Below, piece by piece: positions 1 through 6,500 of a stretch of DNA of 7,166 nucleotides. The stretch is taken from positions 1-7,166 of the forward strand of contig JASHUW010000112.1 in NCBI GenBank assembly GCA_030039815.1, in the 5' to 3' direction. Made by a program: the position numbers and the translations under genes. The stretch's first letter is position 1. Every line of letters begins with the position of its first letter. Under the pieces are notes generated by a model. The model had not been told where the DNA came from. It made no database searches and saw nothing but the letters and a program-made list of their open reading frames with translations. This stretch comes from Alphaproteobacteria bacterium (GTDB taxonomy: Bacteria > Pseudomonadota > Alphaproteobacteria > ATCC43930 > CGMCC-115725).

Positions 1-1
1 C

Positions 2-472
2 GCCATTGAGGACCTGCTGGCAGGCGAGGCCCAGCATGCGCGTGTGAATGTTGGCGGCGTCGGGATGGCGGCGAAAATCCTCAATCGCATCGATTCCGAG
101 CGCGTCGGGGCGATCCTCGACCAGATCAAGGCGGTCGACGCCGAACTCGCACAGCGCATCGAAAACAGCATGTTCGTCTTCGAGGATCTGGCGCGGCTCG
201 ATGATCGCAACTTCCAAATGCTGTTGCGCTCCATCGATCAAAAACTGCTCGCCTCGGCCCTCAAGGGCGCCGACGCGAAGCTACTCGACAAGGTCATGCG
301 CAACCTGTCGCAGCGCTCGGCGGAAATGCTGCGCGAAGAGATCTCTGCGCGTGGCCCGATGCGGGTCACGGAAATCGACGCGGCGAAGCGAGAGGTCGTC
401 ACCATCGCCCAGCGCCTGGAGCGCGAGGGCACGATCATTCTGCCGGGCGACGCCAATGACATGGTGAGCTAA
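2..472 (+). CDS. fliG: Flagellar rotor/switch protein FliG, C-terminal part (5' end outside window)
   Basis: FliG forms the upper C-ring of the flagellar rotor, between the MS ring and FliM, and its C-terminal domain meets the MotA stator to produce torque. The frame is open from base 2 with no stop, so the gene starts before the window; the GTG at 44 is only an internal codon. 156 codons are present. The family signatures MFVFEDL, LDDR and ALKGAD and the motif around LSQRSAEMLREE are easy to read. The torque-helix charges of E. coli FliG (K264, R281, D288, D289, R297) line up at identical spacing with K88, R105, E112, E113 and R121 of the visible part, so the charge pattern is kept with Asp replaced by Glu. 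That fixed offset of 176 means about 176 residues lie upstream, giving a normal total near 332. The stop TAA is 7 bases before fliK. Identity is very secure. Confidence 0.96.
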   Translation, partial: AIEDLLAGEAQHARVNVGGVGMAAKILNRIDSERVGAILDQIKAVDAELAQRIENSMFVFEDLARLDDRNFQMLLRSIDQKLLASALKGADAKLLDKVMRNLSQRSAEMLREEISARGPMRVTEIDAAKREVVTIAQRLEREGTIILPGDANDMVS

Positions 473-479
473 GCCGAAA

Positions 480-1973
480 ATGTCCTCGCTCCGCATCAGC
501 CACCAAAACCGCGGTATCGCCGCCCCCGGCGCGGGCGGCGATACCGGACGGTCGGAGTCTGCCGATGCGGGTGCTAGCTTCGCCATCGCTCTGGGCGCGG
601 CCGCCCGGATCGCGCCGAAGGACACGGTGGCGCTGCCCGAGGGCAAGCCGAGCGACGACGGGGGTTCTTCTCCCGGACCGCGCAAGCGCATAGAGGGTCA
701 AGAGCAATCCAACGACGCGGCGTCAATCGCCGCCAGCGTCGCCGGGGCTGTTGTCGCGGCGATCACCGGCGGCGACATCAGCGGCGTCAACACGGCCTCG
801 ACTACTAGTCCCGTCGCTTCGGGAGGTGCGCTTATCGCCTCGCTTGCGGCGGGAGGCGTTCCGCCCGGCTTGGTTCAAAACATTGCAAGCAAAGCCGCCG
901 ATGTCGGCAGCCCTGGCATCGCCGCGGTGGTTGCGCCTGCGGCGGCCGTCGCCGGAGCGACAATATCGGGTCCCGTCACCGCGTCCTTCCCCACCGTTGC
1001 GTCGCTTCCCACCCGGCCGATCGCGCCCGCGCCAGTCGCCGAGCTTTCATTGGGGGCAATGCCTTCCGGAGCGGGAACAAGCTCGCCTCAAGCCTCGCTC
1101 GGCGGGGGCGATACGGCGGAGGGAGTTATGGCGGCGGCCGATGGTCGGGCTCCCCATTTCGTCGCGCCGACGCAAACACCGGCTCCGTCCGTCGTGCCCG
1201 CTGCAGCGGCGGCGACCGGGACGCCGAGCGCCGCGATGGTTGCGGTGGCGGCCGATACGTCGGGTCTGGCGGCGCCGCTGGCTTTCGCGCTCCCGATTGA
1301 TCCCGGGCCGGCAGCGACAGCAGGCGAGGTGGCGAACATCGCGGCGACTGTTTCGCCGGGACTACCTTTACCGATTACCGGGCAGTTGGCGAGCCCTGAT
1401 GGCGGCGGCGCCACCAGCTTCGCGCTGCGCGACCGCTTTGTCCCTAGTGCTTCGACGGCAGATGCCGGCAGCGTCGTGGCAGCGTCGGCGAGTGCCGCCG
1501 CGAGCAACGCCTCCGCACCCACCGCTTCATCGGCCGCGGTGGCACCCGGCCTCACGCCGGATGCCACCAGCGCCAACACAATTGCGTACCAGGTCGCTGG
1601 CCAGCTCGCGCGAATGGTGTCGAATGGCTCGGGTGAAATGGTGATGCGGCTGCACCCGCCCGAGCTTGGCGACCTTACCGTGCGAGTCGCGGTTAGCGGG
1701 CGCGATGTCGCTGCGTGGTTCGCCTCCCCGCAGCCGCAAGTGCAAACTGCGATCAGCGCGGCGATCGGCCAGCTCCAAACTAATCTCGGCAATGCCGGCT
1801 ACAACCTCAGCGGTGCCTGGGTTGGCGCCGATGCATCGAGCGCGCGGCAACAACAGAATTCGTCCTTGCCGACAGCGCCAGCGCTTCGCGCGCCGTTTAC
1901 CGCGGTCACGGCGCTCCCGGTTGCCACCGCCACCGTCCGCTCGTCGTCCTCGGGGCTGAACGTGTATGTCTGA
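480..1973 (+). CDS. fliK: Flagellar hook-length control protein FliK
   Basis: FliK is a secreted molecular ruler that measures the growing hook and switches the export apparatus from hook to filament substrates. The 497-residue product is within the family's wide size range. Residues about 380-455 are a Flg_hook (FliK C-terminal) domain, with the hallmark MRLHPPELGDLTVRV at 389-403 followed by an amphipathic stretch ending near NLGNAGYNLSGAWV. Residues about 80-370 are low-complexity Ala/Ser/Gly/Pro/Thr sequence, as expected of the extended ruler. There is no cysteine anywhere and no lysine after K138. The ATG at 480 follows the fliG stop by 7 bases and has no convincing Shine-Dalgarno sequence, so it may depend on coupling to fliG. 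The 3' end overlaps fliM by 8 bases. Only the C-terminal domain is conserved enough to identify it; the N-terminal part is unrecognisable, which is normal. Confidence 0.9.
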   Translation: MSSLRISHQNRGIAAPGAGGDTGRSESADAGASFAIALGAAARIAPKDTVALPEGKPSDDGGSSPGPRKRIEGQEQSNDAASIAASVAGAVVAAITGGDISGVNTASTTSPVASGGALIASLAAGGVPPGLVQNIASKAADVGSPGIAAVVAPAAAVAGATISGPVTASFPTVASLPTRPIAPAPVAELSLGAMPSGAGTSSPQASLGGGDTAEGVMAAADGRAPHFVAPTQTPAPSVVPAAAAATGTPSAAMVAVAADTSGLAAPLAFALPIDPGPAATAGEVANIAATVSPGLPLPITGQLASPDGGGATSFALRDRFVPSASTADAGSVVAASASAAASNASAPTASSAAVAPGLTPDATSANTIAYQVAGQLARMVSNGSGEMVMRLHPPELGDLTVRVAVSGRDVAAWFASPQPQVQTAISAAIGQLQTNLGNAGYNLSGAWVGADASSARQQQNSSLPTAPALRAPFTAVTALPVATATVRSSSSGLNVYV

Positions 1974-2925
1974 CATCATCGATCAGGCCACCGAACCGCC
2001 CATCTTCGATCTCTTTTCCGAGGCTGGCCCGGCGCGCAATCGGCTGTCGCATATCGAGCCGACGTTGCAGCGCGTCAACGACCGGTTCGTACGGCATCTG
2101 CGGGCGGCGCTATTACAGCATTTGCGCCGTGGCGTGACGATCACTGGGACGGGCGTCGAGCTCGTCGAGCATCGCGAGCTGCTGGAAAAGCTGGGCAGCC
2201 CGACTCACTTGACGCTGTTCAATATGAGACCGCTGCGCGGCATTCTCGTGTTGATGATCGACGCGCCCCTTGTCGTGTCGCTGGTCGAAAGCCGGTTTGG
2301 CGGAAGCGGGCGCTTCCCGATCAATACCGCGAACCGCGATTTCACTGCGTTCGAGCTGAAATCAATGCGGCGGGTCGTGGAGACGGCGCTCGAGCAATAT
2401 GCGGTGGCTTGGGAAGCGCTAGGCCATTTTGAGATCAGCGAGCTGCGACACGAGACCAACCCGCAATTCGCCGGCTTTGCCCACGCCGAGGAGCAAATTC
2501 TCGCCACGACATTCGAGGTATCGATCGATCAGTCAGTCGGCAAGATTGCGACGTACGTCCCCTACGCTGCGATCGAACCGCTACAGGATCAGCTGTTGGC
2601 GGGTTTTATCACGAATGTCGACGATGACAGCCCGCGCTGGACGGAAACCCTGCAGGAAAACCTTCAGCAGGCGGCGATCACGCTCAATGTCGAGCTCGGC
2701 AAGATCGACATTAGCGTCGGTGATCTTATCGGGTTGCGGCCGGGCAACGTCTTCGAGATGGATCGCCCGGAAACCCTCATCGTCGAGGCCAACGGCGTGC
2801 CGCTGTTTCGCGGGCGCTGGGGGCGGCATGGCCGCAAGATCGGCGTGCTGGTCGAGGAGCGGCTTGCACCGGTGGGCGAAGAGCCTACCCGACCGGTTCG
2901 CCGCCACAGAAGGGAGGACGGGTGA
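1966..2925 (+). CDS. fliM: Flagellar motor switch protein FliM
   Basis: FliM is the middle C-ring protein that joins FliG to FliN and normally receives CheY-P to reverse rotation. The 319-residue product has the FliM middle domain at about 35-225. This contains the FliG-contacting GGxG motif as FGGSGRFP (111-118), followed by RDFTAFE (124-130) and the VPYAAIEPL segment (198-206). A SpoA-type C-terminal domain spans about 235-300 (VGDLIGLRPGNVF, then NGVPLFRGRWG). The N-terminus reads MSDIIDQATEPPIFDLFSEA and lacks the usual LSQxEIDALL CheY-binding peptide. The ATG at 1966 is the only reasonable start: an in-frame TGA lies at 1957-1959 and only ACG and TGT come between. The start overlaps the end of fliK by 8 bases (ATGTCTGA). 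The stop TGA shares its last base with the fliN ATG. Overall length is close to that of E. coli FliM. Confidence 0.95.
   Translation: MSDIIDQATEPPIFDLFSEAGPARNRLSHIEPTLQRVNDRFVRHLRAALLQHLRRGVTITGTGVELVEHRELLEKLGSPTHLTLFNMRPLRGILVLMIDAPLVVSLVESRFGGSGRFPINTANRDFTAFELKSMRRVVETALEQYAVAWEALGHFEISELRHETNPQFAGFAHAEEQILATTFEVSIDQSVGKIATYVPYAAIEPLQDQLLAGFITNVDDDSPRWTETLQENLQQAAITLNVELGKIDISVGDLIGLRPGNVFEMDRPETLIVEANGVPLFRGRWGRHGRKIGVLVEERLAPVGEEPTRPVRRHRREDG
2911..2917 (+). promoter_or_regulatory. Strong ribosome binding site for fliN
   Basis: The run AGGGAGG sits inside the last codons of fliM. It is 7 bases from the ATG at 2925 but only 4 bases from the in-frame GTG at 2922. The spacing favours ATG 2925 as the fliN start. 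Confidence 0.75.
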
Positions 2926-3317
2926 TGGCCGATGATCCTCCTATCGACGAAATGGTCGATACTCCTGAGCCGTCGCCGTTCGCGTCGCTCCAGCCGGCTT
3001 CCGAGGGCGCGCTGCCATTGGCGGTCAAGGACGGCGCGGACGTGGCGCCGCCGAGCGGCCGCCTCGATCTGGTGCTGGACGTTCCCGTCTGCCTTTCGGT
3101 TGAGTTGGGGCGCACCGAGGTGCCGATCCGCGAGGTCGTCAATCTCGGGCGTGGATCAATCATCGAATTGGATCGTGGCCCCGGCACGCCGCTCGATGTT
3201 CGCGTTAATGGCGTTCTGATCGGTCGCGGCGAGGTGGTCCTCATCAATTCCGAAAAACTCGGCCTGCGGTTTGTCGAGGTCGTCAGCCAGGCCGAACGCG
3301 TCAAGCGGTTGGGTTAG
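2925..3317 (+). CDS. fliN: Flagellar motor switch protein FliN
   Basis: FliN forms the lower C-ring and also docks the FliH-FliI export ATPase complex. The product is 130 residues. Residues about 46-125 are a SpoA/FliN domain with the family pattern DVPVCLSVELGRTEVPIRE (52-70), then NLGRGSIIELD, PLDVRVNGVLIGRGEVV and a closing ERVKRLG at the C-terminus. Residues 1-45 are an acidic, proline-rich, unconserved tail, as in many FliN proteins. The ATG at 2925 overlaps the fliM TGA by one base (TGATG) and is preferred over GTG 2922 because of the spacing from AGGGAGG. The stop TAG is followed after 6 bases by fliQ. In many genomes fliO and fliP would come next; here they do not. The SpoA domain is shared with FliM and with type III secretion SctQ proteins, but the flagellar context settles the call. 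Confidence 0.95.
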   Translation: MADDPPIDEMVDTPEPSPFASLQPASEGALPLAVKDGADVAPPSGRLDLVLDVPVCLSVELGRTEVPIREVVNLGRGSIIELDRGPGTPLDVRVNGVLIGRGEVVLINSEKLGLRFVEVVSQAERVKRLG

Positions 3318-3323
3318 GGGGAG
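3316..3323 (+). promoter_or_regulatory. Purine-rich ribosome binding site of fliQ overlapping the fliN stop
   Basis: AGGGGGAG starts within the fliN TAG codon and runs right up to the fliQ ATG at 3324. The AGGGG core is only 3 bases from the start, which is unusually close. Ribosomes terminating on fliN may simply re-initiate here. Confidence 0.5.
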
Positions 3324-3587
3324 ATGGACGGCGTATCGCAGGCGACGCACGGCGCGCTGCTGACGATCTTCTTCGTCGCAGGCCCGGTGCTCGGCGTCAT
3401 TCTAGTGATCGGTGTCGCCGTCAGCGTGTTTCTCGCGGTCACCCAGATCAACGAGCCGACGCTGAGCTTCGTGCCGAAATTCCTCGGCACGGCAGCGGCG
3501 CTGCTGCTGCTCGGTCCGTGGCTGCTGCGCCAGCTTGAAAGCTTCGCCGTGGCCATATTTACCGGGTTGCCGGGGATGTTGTCGTGA
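3324..3587 (+). CDS. fliQ: Flagellar export-gate membrane protein FliQ
   Basis: FliQ is a small subunit of the FliPQR export gate in the inner membrane at the base of the flagellum. The 87-residue product matches the family's usual length of about 89. It has two membrane helices, about residues 12-37 and 54-75, separated by the signature loop VTQINEPTLSFVPKF (39-53), which corresponds to the TQINExTLSFxPK loop of known FliQ. It ends with the typical GPWLL...FTGLPGML pattern. Its start lies 6 bases after fliN and its TGA overlaps the flhA GTG in a GTGA junction. The gate partners fliP (normally before it) and fliR and flhB (normally after it) are not in the window. A type III secretion SctS homologue would look similar, but the neighbours make this flagellar. 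Confidence 0.94.
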   Translation: MDGVSQATHGALLTIFFVAGPVLGVILVIGVAVSVFLAVTQINEPTLSFVPKFLGTAAALLLLGPWLLRQLESFAVAIFTGLPGMLS

Positions 3588-5704
3588 GCATTCCCATCGC
3601 CCCGCCCGCCCGCGCCGGCTTCAATTTCGCCGTGTTGCGGCGGAACCTGCCGTCGCTGGCCGGCCCGTCCGGATTTGTCCTGATCCTGGCGATGGTCGTG
3701 GTGCCGCTGCCGGCCTTCGGACTCGACATCCTTTTTACGTTCAACATCTGCTTCGGGTTGATGATCCTTTTGGCGGCGCTGTACACGGCGAAGCCAACGG
3801 ATTTCTCGTCCTTTCCGACCTTGCTGTTGATCACGACGTTGCTGCGCCTCTCGCTCAACGTCGCCGCGGCGCGAGTGATTCTTCTCAATGGCTATGAGGG
3901 CTCGGATGCCGCCGGGCGCGTCATCGAGTCGTTCGGCGCTTTTGTGATCGGCGGCAATTACGCTGTCGGCATCGCCGTCTTCGCCATCCTCGTCATCATC
4001 AATTTCGTCGTCATTACCAAGGGTGCCGGGCGCATCGCCGAAGTCGCGGCGCGCTTCGTTCTCGACGGCATGCCCGGCAAGCAGATGGCGATCGACGCCG
4101 ACCTCAATGCTGGGCTCATCAACCAGGAAGAGGCCACCCGGCGACGCCAGGAAGTCGGCCGGGAAGCCGATTTCTTCGGCGCGATGGATGGCGCCAGCAA
4201 GTTCGTGCGGGGGGACGCGATCGCCGCGGTGCTGATCCTCTTCATCAACCTCGTCGGTGGCCTCATCATCGGAGTCTGGCAGCACGGGCTGACGATCGGC
4301 GAAGCGGCGCAGACCTATACGCTGCTGACGATCGGCGACGGACTGGTGGCGCAAATCCCGGCGCTGGTGATCTCGTCGGCGGCGGGCATTGTCGTCAGCC
4401 GGGTCACAACCGGCGCCGATGTCGGTAACCAGATCGTCTCGCAGCTGGCGATCTTCCCAAAAGCCTGGTGGCTCGCCTGCGGCATCGTCGGCCTGTGCGG
4501 CCTGGTGCCGGGGATGCCGCATCTGCCGTTTCTGTTCTTTTCCGGGCTGCTCGGCGCCGCGGCGCGCTGGATCAGCCGCGAGCAGGCGCGCGCCGCAGAG
4601 GCACCGCCACCACCCCCGCCGCCCGTCGAACCGGCGGAGATCGATATCGGCGTCGTCGAGCTGGTCGAGCCGCTGGAGGTTCAGGTCGGCTACCGGCTGG
4701 TTGGCCTCGTCAGCAAGGATCGCGACGGCGGTCTGCTCCGTCGTCTGCGTGCGGTGCGCCGCCAGGTGTCGCGGGATTTCGGCTTTTTGGTGCCGGTCGT
4801 CCATGTCCGCGATAATCCCGACTTGAAATCAACGGGTTATCGCATCCTCGTCTATGGCGTCGAGCGCGCCGCCGGCGACGTGCAACCCGACCGGCTGTTG
4901 GCGATGCCTTCAGGCAAGGTGCTTGCCGAGGTTCAGGGCCTGCTGACTCGCGATCCGGTGTTTGGCCGCCCCGCGCACTGGATTTTACCGGCCGCCGCCG
5001 ATCAAGCGCGTGCCTCGGGCTATACCGTGTTCGACGCCGCGGTCGTCATGGCGACGCATTTCGAGCGCATCGTGCGCGACCATATCGAGACGCTTTTCGG
5101 TCGCACCGAGCTCGACGCGGTGCTCGCCTATCTCAACAAGCTGATCCCCAAGCTGGTCGAGGAGTTGACCCCGAAGCTGTTGCCGCTGACCACGGTGCAT
5201 TCGGTGCTCAGCAGCTTGCTCGCCGAACAGGTGCCGATCCGGGACCTGCGAACGATCGTCGGCGCGCTGATCGACGGCGCGACGACGACCCAGGAGCCGC
5301 ATGCGCTGCACGAGATGGTTCGCCTTAAGCTCGGCGGCTACATCGTGCAGACCGTGTTTGGCGCGGTTGACGAGTTGAAGGTCATGGCGCTCGAGCCCGA
5401 TCTCGAGCGTCTGCTACAGGAAGTGCTGCGGCTCTCGGCGGGCACGGGGGCGTTTGCCGTGGAGCCCGGGCTGGCCGGGGAACTGCGCGCCGCAGGAGCC
5501 GCGGCGGCAGCGCGCCTCGAGGAGTCCGCCGGCGTAGCTGCGCTCATCACTCGGCCGGAGCTGCGCGAACTCGCCGCGCAGCTTTTGCGCCCGTTGCAGC
5601 CCCGGATTTGGGTCTTCTCATATCCTGAAATACCACCCGAAAAGCGCATAAAGGTCATCGAGCTCCTGGGTCGTCCGGCGGGGAAACCGAGCGATGGCGA
5701 TTGA
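3584..5704 (+). CDS. flhA: Flagellar export-gate protein FlhA
   Basis: FlhA is the nine-subunit ring protein of the flagellar export gate; it couples proton motive force to secretion and docks chaperone-substrate complexes. Length, 706 residues, is normal. Residues about 25-330 are the multi-span membrane domain, with RLSLNVAAARVIL (88-100) and the FHIPEP loop GMPGKQMAIDADLNAGL (162-178). D211 in VRGDAI matches the essential D208 of Salmonella FlhA. A linker with seven prolines (341-347) leads to the cytoplasmic domain (about 355-706). There D457, F460 and T491 match Salmonella D456, F459 and T490 of the chaperone-binding dimple at a constant offset. The C-terminus carries SYPEIPP (679-685). 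The GTG start overlaps fliQ by 4 bases, and the 3' end overlaps fliA by 11. The residue matching is from remembered sequences. Confidence 0.96.
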   Translation: MSIPIAPPARAGFNFAVLRRNLPSLAGPSGFVLILAMVVVPLPAFGLDILFTFNICFGLMILLAALYTAKPTDFSSFPTLLLITTLLRLSLNVAAARVILLNGYEGSDAAGRVIESFGAFVIGGNYAVGIAVFAILVIINFVVITKGAGRIAEVAARFVLDGMPGKQMAIDADLNAGLINQEEATRRRQEVGREADFFGAMDGASKFVRGDAIAAVLILFINLVGGLIIGVWQHGLTIGEAAQTYTLLTIGDGLVAQIPALVISSAAGIVVSRVTTGADVGNQIVSQLAIFPKAWWLACGIVGLCGLVPGMPHLPFLFFSGLLGAAARWISREQARAAEAPPPPPPPVEPAEIDIGVVELVEPLEVQVGYRLVGLVSKDRDGGLLRRLRAVRRQVSRDFGFLVPVVHVRDNPDLKSTGYRILVYGVERAAGDVQPDRLLAMPSGKVLAEVQGLLTRDPVFGRPAHWILPAAADQARASGYTVFDAAVVMATHFERIVRDHIETLFGRTELDAVLAYLNKLIPKLVEELTPKLLPLTTVHSVLSSLLAEQVPIRDLRTIVGALIDGATTTQEPHALHEMVRLKLGGYIVQTVFGAVDELKVMALEPDLERLLQEVLRLSAGTGAFAVEPGLAGELRAAGAAAAARLEESAGVAALITRPELRELAAQLLRPLQPRIWVFSYPEIPPEKRIKVIELLGRPAGKPSDGD

Positions 5705-6497
5705 CCCGGAGCTCCAGATCATGGAGCGCCCGGACGACGTGCCGGCGCGCGGCGGGTACGGCGCCAGCTTTGGCCGCGGCTACGCCGCGCAGATCGACGA
5801 AGCTGAGATCATCCGTCAGTTCGTTCCGGTCGTTAAACGGCTGGCGTTGCGCCTCAAGGCTCGCATGCCGGAGACGGTGCAATTGGATGATCTGATCCAG
5901 GGCGGGCTCATCGCGGTGCTGCGGCTGGCGCGCCACGGCGCGCTGGGGTCGGTCAGCGATCCAGCGCTGCACCGCTCGATCGTCAACGCGATGATCGACG
6001 AGGCGCGGCGCGAGGTTTGGGCGCCAGTGCGCACGGTGCGGCTCGCCAAATCGGCGAGCCTGGCGATGCAGGCGGTCAAGCTGCGCCTCGGGCGTGACGG
6101 CACCGACGAGGAAGTGGCCGCCGAGATGGGGATTGCGCTCGGCGAATACCACGCGGTGCTGGTCGAGATCGCTGGCATCCGGCTCCTCGATATCGATGAG
6201 TTCGAAGCTAGCGCCGACGACCAGATGCAGGAGGTCGACGCGCGCGACGCCGCGATCGACAAGAGCCGCATGATGACGGCGCTCGCTGAGTCGATCGCCG
6301 CGCTGCCAGAACGCGAAAAGCTCGTTCTGTCGCTCTATTACGAGCAGGAACTCAACATGGAAGAGGTCGGCGCGGTGCTCGGCCTGGACAAATCGACGGT
6401 ATGCCGGGTGCACGGCCGCGCTTTGCTGATGTTACGCGACGTGCTGGCCGACTGGCGCGCGGAAACTGCGCCGCCGGCGCCTGGATCGGGAGACTAG
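5694..6497 (+). CDS. fliA: RNA polymerase sigma factor for flagellar operons (FliA/sigma-28 family), divergent
   Basis: FliA directs RNA polymerase to late flagellar and chemotaxis promoters and is normally held by the anti-sigma factor FlgM. The product is 267 residues, slightly longer than the usual 240 or so because of an extra N-terminal stretch of about 30. Region 2 starts near residue 38 with FVPVVKRLALRL and QLDDLIQGGLIAVL (63-76). Region 3 is about 115-160. Region 4 is 203-250, with LPEREKLVLSLYYEQELNME and a helix-turn-helix, AVLGLDKSTVCRVHGRALLMLR. The region 2.3 block usually reading FxTYAxxRIRGAMLDELR is degenerate here (SDPALHRSIVNAMIDEAR), and the usual SxSRVSQIHSQA helix reads KSTVCRVHGRA. 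Start ATG 5694 overlaps flhA by 11 bases. An in-frame ATG at 5721 has a GGAG 9 bases upstream and is a real alternative, giving 258 residues. Family membership is secure; promoter specificity is not. Confidence 0.88.
   Translation: MAIDPELQIMERPDDVPARGGYGASFGRGYAAQIDEAEIIRQFVPVVKRLALRLKARMPETVQLDDLIQGGLIAVLRLARHGALGSVSDPALHRSIVNAMIDEARREVWAPVRTVRLAKSASLAMQAVKLRLGRDGTDEEVAAEMGIALGEYHAVLVEIAGIRLLDIDEFEASADDQMQEVDARDAAIDKSRMMTALAESIAALPEREKLVLSLYYEQELNMEEVGAVLGLDKSTVCRVHGRALLMLRDVLADWRAETAPPAPGSGD
6488..6492 (+). promoter_or_regulatory. Ribosome binding site that fixes the TTG start of motA
   Basis: GGGAG lies within the last codons of fliA, 8 bases before TTG 6501. It supports the rare TTG start; the first in-frame ATG (6558) would remove the first membrane helix and has no such site. 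Confidence 0.7.
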
Positions 6498-6500
6498 CCC

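Noticed and set aside
44..46. GTG as the start of a short FliG-like protein
   Set aside because: The frame continues upstream to base 2 with no stop and the upstream codons also read as plausible FliG middle-domain sequence, so this is an internal codon of a longer gene.
473..479. Possible promoter or regulatory spacer between fliG and fliK
   Set aside because: The gap is only 7 bases and no promoter-like pair of elements was recognisable by eye in the end of fliG.
1088..1792. A 234-codon minus-strand open frame opposite fliK
   Set aside because: Ala/Ser/Gly-rich sequence in FliK gives long open frames on both strands. Only the + strand frame contains the conserved FliK C-terminal domain.
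2922..2924. GTG as the fliN start
   Set aside because: It lies only 4 bases from the AGGGAGG site, while the adjacent ATG at 2925 has a 7-base spacing and forms a standard TGATG junction. The difference is one residue.
3314..4804. A 496-codon open frame on the minus strand, opposite fliQ and the first part of flhA
   Set aside because: Its product is a charge-heavy mix rich in Arg, Asp, Gln and His with no recognisable domain, as expected when a high-G+C gene is read in reverse. The + strand carries unmistakable FliQ and FlhA over the same bases.
5655..6413. A 252-codon minus-strand open frame opposite fliA
   Set aside because: It is an antisense shadow of the sigma factor: rich in His, Arg, Asp and Gln with no motif, and the + strand frame has clear sigma regions 2 and 4.
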